From NCBI RefSeq assembly GCF_009650095.1, contig NZ_CP045915.1, forward strand, positions 2,852,001-2,916,000: DNA of 64,000 nt, written 5' to 3'. Below the pieces are notes generated by a model. The model saw only the letters and a program-made list of their open reading frames with translations, had not been told where the DNA came from and searched no databases. Both the position numbers and the translations under genes were made by a program. Positions within the stretch are counted from its first letter, which is position 1; every line of letters starts with the position of its first letter. Positions 1 through 8,584 of this stretch are shown here, in pieces. Source of the DNA: Gracilibacillus salitolerans (GTDB lineage: Bacteria; Bacillota; Bacilli; Bacillales; Amphibacillaceae).

Positions 1-3000
1 TTGTCAGGGTCTTGATGATTTGGATCCATCAAGATCGTACCATCTGCCAGAACTAAACGTACATTGCGTAGATTATAGTCATCACGGTTTTCACCAGGAT
101 CACCTTCCCATGGAGTTGCTTTGTTCCCTGCACGAATGGTGATCGTATTTTCACCAATAGCTAAATAATCAGGATCTACCGGTACTGTGATCGTTTCCCA
201 TTGAGCCATCCAGTCATCAAAAATATGAATGACGTCGTCTCCAATTGTCACACCGTTTTGGAAATACGTATTAATTCCACTTACTTCAAAAGCAAAATAG
301 GCTTCATGCTCCAATGCTGCATAACTTGATGGTACTTGTGTTCCATCAATAAGCATTTCCATATCAGTTGGTTGATCAATATTGGACGTTCCTTTCAGTA
401 CAAAAATTTCATTTAAAACTTGGTCTTCTTCAACATTTAAGCGTAACGGACTGTCATCTAAATTACTTTCAATCGTTACCGCCTCTGGACTTGTCGTTAT
501 TGTGTTTACGCCATCTGAAGCTTCAAAATAGTATTCAACTTCTTTATTTCCAATCATCTCAGGAGCATAGATACGATAAGAAAACACTCCTTCCTCTTCT
601 CCTTCTTCAATAAAAGCTTTCCGATATGTTTGATTATCATTTGTACGGTAATATAAAGCAACCGTTTTTAATTCTTTCTGATCAGACGCTTCGGCGATAA
701 CATCTAAGTCATCTGTCTGGTTAATAGCATCAATATTCGTCACATCTTCAATAACTGGTGAAGTCTCATCTGCTTCTACCTGAACAGATTCTGATGGCAC
801 CTGAAATTCTTCCACGACACCTGGCGTAGCATCAAGTGTACCGGCACTTACCTTTTCCATTACATTCGAATCATCTGATGGATATTTATATACAATTCCT
901 TTATTTGGCATCGTATCATCTGTAGTATCAAGATCATTGTAATAAGCAACCGAATATTCGTGACCAACATTGGAAGCAACAATTAACCCACGCATACTAC
1001 CGTTTGCCATACCTGCTGACTCAATTCTCACGATATTTTCATCTTCTATTAAATCAGATCCATAGTTCGCATTAAAATCTTCTACCTTCTTATCATTGTT
1101 TTGCCCATTAATAATCCAGAATACTAAGGTTTCGTTTGCAGGGATCACAACATTGTCTGGAATAGAAGGCCAAATGACATCACTTGCCGGATCACTGCCA
1201 TAACGGTATTGCATTTTGTAATGCTCAAAAGGTATGTCTTGATCCGTATTATTATAGATTTCGATAAATTCGTAGCCATCTGCTGAGCCAACATTGGTAG
1301 AATCCGGGACAATTTCCGTTACTAATAATGGTGGTAAGCTTTGAGTATCCACTTCATTTTGCGAAACAGAAATGGTGAATTCCTCTGTTTTTTCAGTATT
1401 TACACCATCTGTTGCTTCTATATAATAGGTCAAGTCAGATGACACATATATGCCTGGAATTTCCACGGTATATTTACCAGGATCATCTGAATCAGAGGTC
1501 ATTGATAAACTACGATACTCTGAATCTTTATTTTTTACAAAAAGGGTTGCATCAGGAATCGCCAGATCATCTGTTACTTCTGCTTCTATAGTAACTGGTG
1601 AAAAAGCATCTGCTGACGATACTGATTGATGCGTTATTACTGGAGCAGTTGTATCTTCTTCTTGCTCTTCAATAATGACCACCTCAGCAGGAACCTGTTC
1701 GTCTGTAATCGCTCCCGGTGTAGGAGTTGCTAAGGTTGCTAATTTAGTCATTTCTGTTCCTTCATACGGGTATTTATATTGAACTACTGCACCCGTATTA
1801 TCATTATCTGCCCCATCATAATCTGCATAAATTACTTGCTCTTGTGAAGCATCTTTTAGGATTAATGCACGATTTCCTCCATTTGCAAAACCAGGAAATG
1901 TAGAATCGGTTACTTCTACCACCTGTTCACTTGATAGATTGGTAGAAAAATGAGCATTAAAATCCGCTAATGTATTGTTTCCATTGTTATACCAGAAAAC
2001 AAGTGTTTCCTGAGATTCAATTTCTATTGCCGGAACTTGGAATTGTATCTCTCGTCCAGAATCCGTGTAATAGTAAATATGAGCATATTGATTAAAGGAT
2101 AAGGTCTGATCGGTGTTATTATAGATCTCAAAATATTCGAAGTAGTCTGTTCCTCCACCTGCCGTGTTCGGTGAAATTTCGGTGATAAGTAAATGAGGAT
2201 ACTGTTGAAAGTTCTCTTCTAACTTATTTATTGTTGTTACGTCAATGGTAAACGTTTGGCTGTCAGGCTCTGGATAACGCGCACGCTGTAGTGGATTAGT
2301 TGCTGTTATAAAATATTCCAGTTCACCGGCCTTAACGTTGTCACTACTAATGGTTGCCTCAAACATATTGTTCTCAACCAAGTCCATGTTAACTTGTTCA
2401 AATGACCCTTCATCTGAAAGATAATGTAAGGTTCCTCTTACTTTATCCTCTTCACTCGATAATTCTGCTTCCATTGTGATCGTTTTACCCTCCTTTGCTT
2501 CTGTTACTGGAGTATGTTGGATTACAGGTTTATCGATTTCTTCAGTCATTACTTTTTCTTCAGGTATTTGATCTTCTTCCACCATACCAGGAGTTGGCTC
2601 AGCCATCGTTTGATATGGTTCCATTTCTATTGATTCAGCTGGGTATTGATATGTAATAACTTTTCCAGAAGCAATATCCTCTTCAAGATAACTATTGGTT
2701 ACGACTTCCTCGTTGTCATCTTTAATAACAACCCCGCGATTACCGCTATTATAAAAGCCAGTTCCTTGATAGGAAACAATTTGATCTTCTGTTAATTCGG
2801 TTGAGTAATGAGTATTAAAATCATCTACACTTAATTGCTCTGTATTGTGCCAAAAAACAAGTATTTCCCCTGCTGGAATCGATACTTCAGGAAATTTGAA
2901 AGCTGTATCATTACCGCTGCCATCCGTATAACGTAATGCAATGGTATAATAGTCTAATAAAACAGTATGATTGCTGTTGTTGTATACCTCAAAGTATTCA

Positions 3001-3500
3001 AAGTTGTCTGCACCATCATTATTTGGCATTATTTCAGTTAGCAAAAGCGTTGGAAGTGCTTGATAGTCGATCGTGGATTGTGCTTCTATTTCTTCTCCAG
3101 TAGTTTCAGTATTCTCATCGGTGTTTGTTTCTTCTTGTGACGAATCAGCGCCCTCCTCAGAATTTTCTTCACTGTCTTCCGCATTTACTTCTTCGCCATT
3201 GGTCTCTTCTTGTTTTTCAGCTTGCTGATTTTCTTCTCCTGTTTCTTCGTTATGTACTTGTTCTTCTTGTGTTGAAGATGGATCTTCTTCAGATGTCTCG
3301 TTTTCTAAACTTTCTTCAGTTGATACTTGATACTGTTTTTCACTGGAATCAGCTTCACCATTTTCCTCAACTGTAACTCCTTCTTGTTCCAACTCTTTAT
3401 CAGTATTGGCATATGCAATAGGAACATATGTAAATACATTAGTGAAGATTAACAAAAAGATAACAAGAAGTGACAGTCTGCTTGTCCATTTCTGTCTCAT
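1..3500 (-). CDS. Large secreted lamin-tail-domain (LTD) repeat protein, 5' part
   Basis: An open frame of about 1166 codons starts at an ATG (3500) behind AAAGGAGGG and runs off the window edge. Residues 1-31 form a signal peptide (basic MRQKWTSR, hydrophobic core, AYA cleavage-like end). Residues 32-140 are a Glu/Gln/Ser/Thr-rich acidic linker. Three repeats of about 290 residues follow, starting near residues 143, 433 and 723. Each opens with an LTD signature (LL(L/I/V)TEI.P then EYFE(V/I)YNN or EFIEIYNN) and closes with an Ig/FN3-like beta module. LTDs occur in secreted bacterial proteins, often beside phosphoesterase or nuclease domains. The last visible segment looks like another beta domain, and any catalytic domain lies outside the window. 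Probably exported to the cell surface or medium; function not deducible here. Confidence 0.85.
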   Translation of the reverse strand, partial: MRQKWTSRLSLLVIFLLIFTNVFTYVPIAYANTDKELEQEGVTVEENGEADSSEKQYQVSTEESLENETSEEDPSSTQEEQVHNEETGEENQQAEKQEETNGEEVNAEDSEENSEEGADSSQEETNTDENTETTGEEIEAQSTIDYQALPTLLLTEIMPNNDGADNFEYFEVYNNSNHTVLLDYYTIALRYTDGSGNDTAFKFPEVSIPAGEILVFWHNTEQLSVDDFNTHYSTELTEDQIVSYQGTGFYNSGNRGVVIKDDNEEVVTNSYLEEDIASGKVITYQYPAESIEMEPYQTMAEPTPGMVEEDQIPEEKVMTEEIDKPVIQHTPVTEAKEGKTITMEAELSSEEDKVRGTLHYLSDEGSFEQVNMDLVENNMFEATISSDNVKAGELEYFITATNPLQRARYPEPDSQTFTIDVTTINKLEENFQQYPHLLITEISPNTAGGGTDYFEYFEIYNNTDQTLSFNQYAHIYYYTDSGREIQFQVPAIEIESQETLVFWYNNGNNTLADFNAHFSTNLSSEQVVEVTDSTFPGFANGGNRALILKDASQEQVIYADYDGADNDNTGAVVQYKYPYEGTEMTKLATLATPTPGAITDEQVPAEVVIIEEQEEDTTAPVITHQSVSSADAFSPVTIEAEVTDDLAIPDATLFVKNKDSEYRSLSMTSDSDDPGKYTVEIPGIYVSSDLTYYIEATDGVNTEKTEEFTISVSQNEVDTQSLPPLLVTEIVPDSTNVGSADGYEFIEIYNNTDQDIPFEHYKMQYRYGSDPASDVIWPSIPDNVVIPANETLVFWIINGQNNDKKVEDFNANYGSDLIEDENIVRIESAGMANGSMRGLIVASNVGHEYSVAYYNDLDTTDDTMPNKGIVYKYPSDDSNVMEKVSAGTLDATPGVVEEFQVPSESVQVEADETSPVIEDVTNIDAINQTDDLDVIAEASDQKELKTVALYYRTNDNQTYRKAFIEEGEEEGVFSYRIYAPEMIGNKEVEYYFEASDGVNTITTSPEAVTIESNLDDSPLRLNVEEDQVLNEIFVLKGTSNIDQPTDMEMLIDGTQVPSSYAALEHEAYFAFEVSGINTYFQNGVTIGDDVIHIFDDWMAQWETITVPVDPDYLAIGENTITIRAGNKATPWEGDPGENRDDYNLRNVRLVLADGTILMDPNHQDPD

Positions 3501-3704
3501 TATTCGTCATTCCCTCCTTTTATTCGATACTCTTTTACTATACAAGTTGAGTGTTAATCTAAAGTAAAATACTAGTAAACTTATGTAAAAAGTTCGTAAT
3601 ATTTTTCGGGTTGATTTTTATTCACTATTTGAGTACAGCATGGCGTTCTATTAATTACGATGAAGTTTTTATTTACAAAACCTACTAACTGGTATACATT
3701 TAAC

Positions 3705-3729
3705 ATGAATAAAAATATAAAATATTCAT
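3705..3729. promoter_or_regulatory. Inverted repeat, candidate TetR operator
   Basis: A perfect inverted repeat, ATGAATA - 11 nt - TATTCAT, lies about 25 nt upstream of the TetR-family start codon. Its position between the divergent LTD gene and the TetR-ABC operon suits autoregulation. This is inferred from position and symmetry only. Confidence 0.4.
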
Positions 3730-3752
3730 ATATTCAATAGGGTGGAATTTTA

Positions 3753-4373
3753 ATGGTAAAGGGATTCACGGAACATGAAAAAACCACAATTCGGCAACAG
3801 TTAATCAATGTTGGCAAACAGTTATTTTCAGAATTCGGTGTCAAAAAAACAAGTATTACACAATTGACTTCAGCTGTCGGCATTGCACAAGGTTCTTTTT
3901 ATCAATTTTTTGACTCAAAGGAAGTACTTTTCTTTGATATTCTGGAAATCGAAGAAGCCAACATCAAACAAAAAATCCTAAATAAGGTCGATAATCAAAA
4001 TATGACACGGCAAGCTTTCAAAGAGATGCTGCTTTATGGTATAGAATTGATTGATCAGAATCCATTTATTAAAAGAATCTTTCAAGGAGAAAGTATAGAA
4101 CATCTCGTCAGGAAACTTCCTCCAGAAAGATTGCAACAACATGCGGAACAAGACGAATGGGTACTATCCCCATTAATTAATAAATGGCAGGAAAATAACT
4201 GTATGGTGAACCGCTCCACGCCAACGATCACTGCAGCACTAAGAGGATTTTATACTATTCTGCTTCACAAGAAAGAAATTGGCGAGGATGTGTACCAAGA
4301 CGCTGTAGATTTACTTGCAGAGTGTCTGGCGGCAGGTCTGATTCAGGAGGCGAATGAGGATGATCAATGTTAA
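3753..4373 (+). CDS. TetR/AcrR family transcriptional regulator
   Basis: 206 residues, typical for TetR regulators. The N-terminal helix-turn-helix occupies about residues 13-55: the segment SITQLTSAVGIAQGSFYQFF matches the usual helix pattern with GxxxGSFYxxF before the third helix. The remaining 150 residues form the variable ligand/dimerisation domain. The start ATG follows GGGTGG. The gene overlaps the first ABC gene and is probably its local repressor, with an inverted repeat just upstream as candidate operator. The ligand cannot be deduced. Confidence 0.88.
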   Translation: MVKGFTEHEKTTIRQQLINVGKQLFSEFGVKKTSITQLTSAVGIAQGSFYQFFDSKEVLFFDILEIEEANIKQKILNKVDNQNMTRQAFKEMLLYGIELIDQNPFIKRIFQGESIEHLVRKLPPERLQQHAEQDEWVLSPLINKWQENNCMVNRSTPTITAALRGFYTILLHKKEIGEDVYQDAVDLLAECLAAGLIQEANEDDQC

Positions 4374-5214
4374 AGATGTAACCTATCGTTATCCAGGTGA
4401 AACAAATAATACCATTCACGATATTTCTTTTGAAGTAGCAAAAGGGGAAATTTTCGGCTTTTTAGGTCCATCTGGTGCAGGAAAAAGTACTACACAAAAA
4501 ATTTTAATCGGTATTTTAAAAGGATATCAGGGAAACGTCCACATCAATCAACAAGAACTTCATCAATTAAACGCTGATTATTATGAACATATCGGTGTCG
4601 GTTTTGAGTTCCCTAATTTTTATCAAAAGTTCACCGGATTAGAAAATCTAGATTTTTTCAGCAAATTATATAAAAGTGAGACACAAAATCCACAAGAACT
4701 TTTAGAAAAAGTAGGATTGGCAGATGCTGCAAATGTAAGATTCAGCCATTATTCTAAAGGGATGAAAATGCGTTTGAATTTTTGCCGTGTATTGTTAAAC
4801 AACCCTGATATTTTATTTTTAGATGAACCCACTTCAGGATTAGATCCAGCCAATGCCAAGAATCTACGCGAACTTATTTTATTGGAAAAAGAAAAAGGAA
4901 AAACGGTGATCCTCACGACTCATAACATGGATACGGCTGATAAAATTTGTGATCGTGTCGCCTTTATGGTGGATGGAGAAATAGCATTGATTGATCAACC
5001 GAAACAATTAAAAGTAGCTTATGGAGAAAAAGCATTACAAGTTGAATATCGTTGTCCATCAGGTATCAAACAAGAGCTTTTTTCACTAAAAACGCTTCAT
5101 AACAACCAGCAATTTCAACATATACTAGCTCAGCATGAGATCCTCACCATGCATACACAAGAAGCATCATTGGAAGATATATTTATGAAGGTGACAGGAA
5201 GGAAGTTATTATGA
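4360..5214 (+). CDS. ABC transporter ATP-binding protein
   Basis: About 284 residues. Walker A is GPSGAGKST (near residue 37), the signature segment is YSKGMKMRL, and Walker B with D-loop is LFLDEPTSGLDP; the switch histidine lies in LTTHNMDTA. This is the DrrA/CcmA-like class that pairs with two small permeases. The start is set at the ATG at 4360 because AGGAGG (4345-4350) is 9 nt upstream; the ATG at 4354 is only 3 nt from it. It overlaps the TetR gene by 14 nt, and its stop overlaps the next start by 4 nt, so the genes are probably translationally coupled. Likely part of a drug, lipid or peptide exporter; substrate unknown. Confidence 0.9.
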   Translation: MINVKDVTYRYPGETNNTIHDISFEVAKGEIFGFLGPSGAGKSTTQKILIGILKGYQGNVHINQQELHQLNADYYEHIGVGFEFPNFYQKFTGLENLDFFSKLYKSETQNPQELLEKVGLADAANVRFSHYSKGMKMRLNFCRVLLNNPDILFLDEPTSGLDPANAKNLRELILLEKEKGKTVILTTHNMDTADKICDRVAFMVDGEIALIDQPKQLKVAYGEKALQVEYRCPSGIKQELFSLKTLHNNQQFQHILAQHEILTMHTQEASLEDIFMKVTGRKLL

Positions 5215-5909
5215 AAAATCTTGAACTTTTTACATTTGATGTTCGTTTTCAATTTCGTCATGGTTTTTATGCTGCCTATGCTCTTGTAAGCGTCATATAT
5301 ATCGGCTTGTTATTATTAGTACCTGCTTCCTATGTCGAACAAACATCAGTCCTTATCATATTTACCGATCCATCTGTTTTAGGTTTTTTCTTTGTTGGGG
5401 GATTAGTTTTACTGGAAAAGGATCAATCGATTTTTAATACGTTATTTGTTAGTCCAATACGCATTCATGACTATTTAATCAGTAAGGTCTTATCTTTAAC
5501 GTTACTGGCAATGGTGTCAAGTTCGATTATCTTTTTTGTTGTTCATCAACACCATGTTGATTACCTACCATTTTTAATAGCGGTCATGTTTTGTTCGATA
5601 TTTTTTACATTATTAGGCATTTTATTAGCAGCCCGTGTTGATTCCGTAAACATGTTTTTATATACATCACCACTCATTGTTATCGTTTTTTATTTGCCAT
5701 TACTGAGTTTTTTTAACATAACAGATTCGGTATTGTTCTACTTACTGCCAACTCAAGCAGTTCTCGTTCTTTTAGAAGGAGCGTTGGATAATCTTACTGT
5801 GCAGGATTATATCTATGCGATTGCTGTCTTTATGCCATGGCTCAGTTTTTCTTACGTCTTAAGCTATCATTCATTTCAACGATTTTTACGAACAAAATGC
5901 TTTTCGTAA
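5211..5909 (+). CDS. ABC transporter permease (ABC-2 type), subunit 1
   Basis: 232 residues with about six hydrophobic segments, as in ABC-2 export permeases. The ATG sits in an ATGA overlap with the upstream ATPase gene. The LLEKDQSIFNTLFVSPI segment after the second membrane span resembles the coupling-helix region of such permeases. It is probably half of the membrane channel, paired with the next gene. The family is inferred from topology and operon position. Confidence 0.82.
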   Translation: MKNLELFTFDVRFQFRHGFYAAYALVSVIYIGLLLLVPASYVEQTSVLIIFTDPSVLGFFFVGGLVLLEKDQSIFNTLFVSPIRIHDYLISKVLSLTLLAMVSSSIIFFVVHQHHVDYLPFLIAVMFCSIFFTLLGILLAARVDSVNMFLYTSPLIVIVFYLPLLSFFNITDSVLFYLLPTQAVLVLLEGALDNLTVQDYIYAIAVFMPWLSFSYVLSYHSFQRFLRTKCFS

Positions 5910-5929
5910 TATGGAGGTGAGAAACTTTG

Positions 5930-6649
5930 ATGAAAAAAATGTTATTACTATCGATAGGTGATATGAAAAATATTCAACGTGAACCATTATTATTATTCTC
6001 TTTATTTGGTATATTCCTATTAATAGCAGTTATCCGTTTCGCTTTGCCGGAATTACACAACACCCTTCTGTCCTACACATCTTTTCCATTACAGCCGCAT
6101 TTTCGGATCATTGTCAGCCTGGCATTACTAATGGCACCTTTTATGATTGGGATCCTCTATGGATTTATTATCTTAGATGAACGTGATGAAGGTGTTTTAC
6201 TCTTTTATGCTGTTACACCAGTCACAAAAACAGGTTACCTTTTTGCAAGAATACTTGCTCCCATAATCGTTACGTTTCTGATGTCTTTTGCTGTAGTATT
6301 ATTACAGGGAATTGTTATGTGGGACTTTTTTACTTTCCTCCCTATAGCTGTGTTATTCGCATTACAATCACCTATCGTGACGATGTTGTTGGCAAGCCTT
6401 GCTTCCAATAAAGTAGAGGGACTAGCACTTACTAAAGTGGTAAATCTTATGCTTCTCGCACCATTGCTCCATTACTTAATTAATCACCCTCTCATTAATA
6501 TTACAATGCTTTTCCCTGTTTACTGGCCAGTGAAAGTATTTTTAGAATCAGATAGTGGGAGTTATTGGTGGAACCTCTTTGCTGGTTTTTTAATCACACT
6601 AATTTGGCTTGTTTTTCTTGAACGATTGTTTCGTAAGCGAATGGAATAG
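5930..6649 (+). CDS. ABC transporter permease, subunit 2
   Basis: 239 residues and about six membrane spans. The ILDERDEGVLLFYAVTP segment is a diverged match to the LLEKDQSIFNTLFVSPI segment of the preceding permease, so the two look like paralogous halves of one exporter. The start is the ATG at 5930, 9 nt after GGAGGTGA; a TTG directly before it is unlikely. It is the last gene of the four-gene operon. Substrate not identifiable. Confidence 0.82.
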   Translation: MKKMLLLSIGDMKNIQREPLLLFSLFGIFLLIAVIRFALPELHNTLLSYTSFPLQPHFRIIVSLALLMAPFMIGILYGFIILDERDEGVLLFYAVTPVTKTGYLFARILAPIIVTFLMSFAVVLLQGIVMWDFFTFLPIAVLFALQSPIVTMLLASLASNKVEGLALTKVVNLMLLAPLLHYLINHPLINITMLFPVYWPVKVFLESDSGSYWWNLFAGFLITLIWLVFLERLFRKRME

Positions 6650-6741
6650 ATAACACTAATGTAAATGATAAGGTCTACTCTTTATTAAATCACTTTTTAC
6701 TGTACATTATAACTTTCCTAGAGCTCTAATTACTCGTCCAA

Positions 6742-6782
6742 TAAAAAAACGCCTGGATTGAAGTGAAAACTTTATCCAAGCA
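6742..6782 (-). terminator. Rho-independent terminator of the spoIIS-like locus
   Basis: On the minus strand GCTTGGAT, a loop of about 15 nt and ATCCAGGC form a stem followed by GTTTTTTT. It lies downstream of the last small antitoxin-like ORF, closing the toxin locus. Confidence 0.65.
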
Positions 6783-6832
6783 TTATATTCCATTCTGCGT
6801 AACCGAATACTCATCACTTTCAATCAGATAAA

Positions 6833-6988
6833 TTATAAATAAGTCCGATCATTTTTTTGTAATTTCTTAATTTGATTTAACATAGCCTGATGACGTTTCT
6901 CTTCTCTTGTCTTTCCTTTCCATTGCGTAATTTTAGGGGTTTTTTTTCGTTTGATGAGATCGGTGCCTTCTTTTTTGATTTTCGTCAT
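6833..6988 (-). CDS. Small basic protein, candidate second SpoIISB/SpoIISC-type antitoxin
   Basis: A 51-residue ORF. The ATG at 6988 is preceded by GGGGAGAG at a 9-nt spacing; an in-frame ATG at 6997 is too close to it. The protein is Lys/Arg-rich. Its DLIKRKKTPKITQ...KTR segment lines up with DILNRKKSP-ITQ...KTR of the ORF just upstream, so the two appear to be paralogues. B. subtilis has a short third gene (spoIISC) in the same position with antitoxin activity. The role here is inferred from the paralogy and from the SpoIISA-type gene upstream. Spacing is 103 nt from the first antitoxin-like ORF, and a terminator follows. Confidence 0.55.
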   Translation of the reverse strand: MTKIKKEGTDLIKRKKTPKITQWKGKTREEKRHQAMLNQIKKLQKNDRTYL

Positions 6989-7091
6989 GTCTTCCATCTC
7001 TCCCCATCAATCTCCATACTTTTTAACCAAAAAAAAATACAACCCATCTCCCTTATCACACTACTTAGAAAGAAAAGGGGTCGCTTATACA

Positions 7092-7304
7092 CTATAACAT
7101 TTTTAATGCTTTTTGCCGTAGCTGCTCCAGATCTTTCGTATACCGGGTTTTTGATACCTCCGCTATTTGTGTTATTGGCGATTTTTTACGATTTAGAATA
7201 TCACCTAAGGGAGTTGTTTCTTGATATAGTGTATTCGAATTATCCGATTTAAGTTCCTTCCCTTTATCTCTTTTTGACTTAGATTCCATCACTTTCTTAA
7301 TCAC
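7092..7304 (-). CDS. SpoIISB-like antitoxin candidate
   Basis: 70 residues from the GTG at 7304, placed 6 nt after AGGAGG; a longer reading would begin inside the ribosome binding site. The protein is hydrophilic and basic, with an ILNRKKSP core and a helical Lys/Leu C-terminus. This resembles the short, disordered SpoIISB antitoxin that wraps around the cytoplasmic domain of SpoIISA. It lies 107 nt downstream of the SpoIISA-like gene on the same strand, the usual toxin-first order. An inverted repeat lies between the two. Assignment rests mainly on context plus weak motif similarity. Confidence 0.62.
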   Translation of the reverse strand: MIKKVMESKSKRDKGKELKSDNSNTLYQETTPLGDILNRKKSPITQIAEVSKTRYTKDLEQLRQKALKML

Positions 7305-7339
7305 AAAACTCCTCCTCACAACTTCTTTAAATCTTTTTT

Positions 7340-7361
7340 CTTAAAATACCTCGATTTTAAG
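7340..7361. promoter_or_regulatory. Palindrome between toxin and antitoxin genes
   Basis: CTTAAAAT - 6 nt - ATTTTAAG is a perfect inverted repeat about 36 nt upstream of the antitoxin start. It could be an operator or a weak hairpin that separates toxin and antitoxin expression. Function inferred from position only. Confidence 0.35.
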
Positions 7362-7411
7362 ATACTCTTCATCATTTTACGGGAAAAACTCACTATTTAT
7401 TACTAATTTAT

Positions 7412-8302
7412 TTAATTTCTCACTAAATTTTGATCTTCCAGAAAACAGTAAAGACAAGCAAGATTGGTGATAAACAACGCATCCATCTCATAAACTCTTT
7501 GATGAATCTCTTCTATAAATAAAATAAACGTATGATTTTCCCCGACAAAAACAGGACAAATATGAGCCATACCGTTCCCATGTTTTTCTTCACGATCCAA
7601 TGCCACAATATCTCCGTTCCATAATGTATCCATTACAAGCCTATCAGTATTAACCTCATTGTCTAATTCTAAGTTAACTGGCATAGTTCCCCAGTCCAAT
7701 GTATGTGTTTGTTTAATGGTTTGAATGGTTTTTATAAAAACTTCCATAGGTTCGTATTCGGTTTCAATATCTTTAGGCTTTACCTCATATAGATGAACAC
7801 GTAAACCAAAAGTATCTGCATAATAACTGAGAAATAAATTTAGTGAATTTGGAAAATCAAGCTGCTTTTTCTCAATATCGGATTTGATAAATGGGGCGAT
7901 TTGTAGCAATTGTGAGAAATAATTTAACTTATCTTGTTGCTTTTCTTCTATTAAACTATTCTCTTGTATATATGTTTTTAATGGATCATAGTTTTGAAAT
8001 TCAGTTCTCCAAATCTTTTTTATTGTTGGAGTAGAAAATACAAATATATCAATAAAGATAGCCAACCCCGCTAGTATTACTAACTTTTTCCAATCGTCGA
8101 GAGAAATGAATTCGATTAACCACAAAGTACCTATTGATAATACAAACAAAACATAAAGTGTTTTTCGATACTGGTATAAATTTTCATTAAAACGATTATC
8201 CTCTTTATTATGAAAACTCCGCAAGCTTTGGATATACACGAATAATATAAATGACAGGAGAACCCCTACTAAGATCGAAATTACAAGTGCTTCTTTCTCC
8301 AT
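7412..8302 (-). CDS. spoIISA: SpoIISA family membrane toxin
   Basis: 296 residues, somewhat longer than B. subtilis SpoIISA (about 248). Three N-terminal membrane spans lie near residues 6-26, 50-67 and 73-90. The segment RKTLYVLFVL...FIDIFVFSTPTIKKI corresponds closely to RKTWYLLFVL...LIDAFIFLSAYVKKL of SpoIISA. The remaining 200 residues form a soluble GAF-like cytoplasmic domain ending in ALFITNLACLYCFLED, against YLLFTSLTSIYDLVLP in SpoIISA. SpoIISA kills by damaging the membrane unless bound by SpoIISB. Two small basic ORFs directly downstream suit antitoxins. The comparison uses remembered SpoIISA sequence. Confidence 0.82.
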   Translation of the reverse strand: MEKEALVISILVGVLLSFILFVYIQSLRSFHNKEDNRFNENLYQYRKTLYVLFVLSIGTLWLIEFISLDDWKKLVILAGLAIFIDIFVFSTPTIKKIWRTEFQNYDPLKTYIQENSLIEEKQQDKLNYFSQLLQIAPFIKSDIEKKQLDFPNSLNLFLSYYADTFGLRVHLYEVKPKDIETEYEPMEVFIKTIQTIKQTHTLDWGTMPVNLELDNEVNTDRLVMDTLWNGDIVALDREEKHGNGMAHICPVFVGENHTFILFIEEIHQRVYEMDALFITNLACLYCFLEDQNLVRN

Positions 8303-8469
8303 CTTTATTCACAACCTCTCCAATAAAGAAGATAGTTTTCCCGTGCAAACGATATTCCAATGCCCTAATTTTTCCAAAACCCCTTATTACAGCTTATGCT
8401 TGATAAATGCAATTCATTCTTCACTAAAAGCTTTTTCTATTCGAAAACCTATAGTTATGATAATCAAGC

Positions 8470-8520
8470 AAAAAAAACGAGTTAAAAAGTGTCAAAACCT
8501 ATCAACACTTTAGAACTCGC
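8470..8520 (-). terminator. Rho-independent terminator
   Basis: Long stem (CGAGTT..AAAGTGT paired with ACACTTTTTAACTCG) followed by eight T on the minus strand. It ends transcription of the giant membrane protein gene before the SpoIISA-like gene. Confidence 0.85.
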
Positions 8521-8584
8521 ATACTTAAACATAGGCCTTATCCCGGAGGTCAGTATTCTTTAACTATTCGAAAAAACACACTTA

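Noticed and set aside
6890..7252. 120-codon plus-strand ORF
   Set aside because: It is antisense to the two antitoxin-like genes, is Phe-rich, and has no ribosome binding site.
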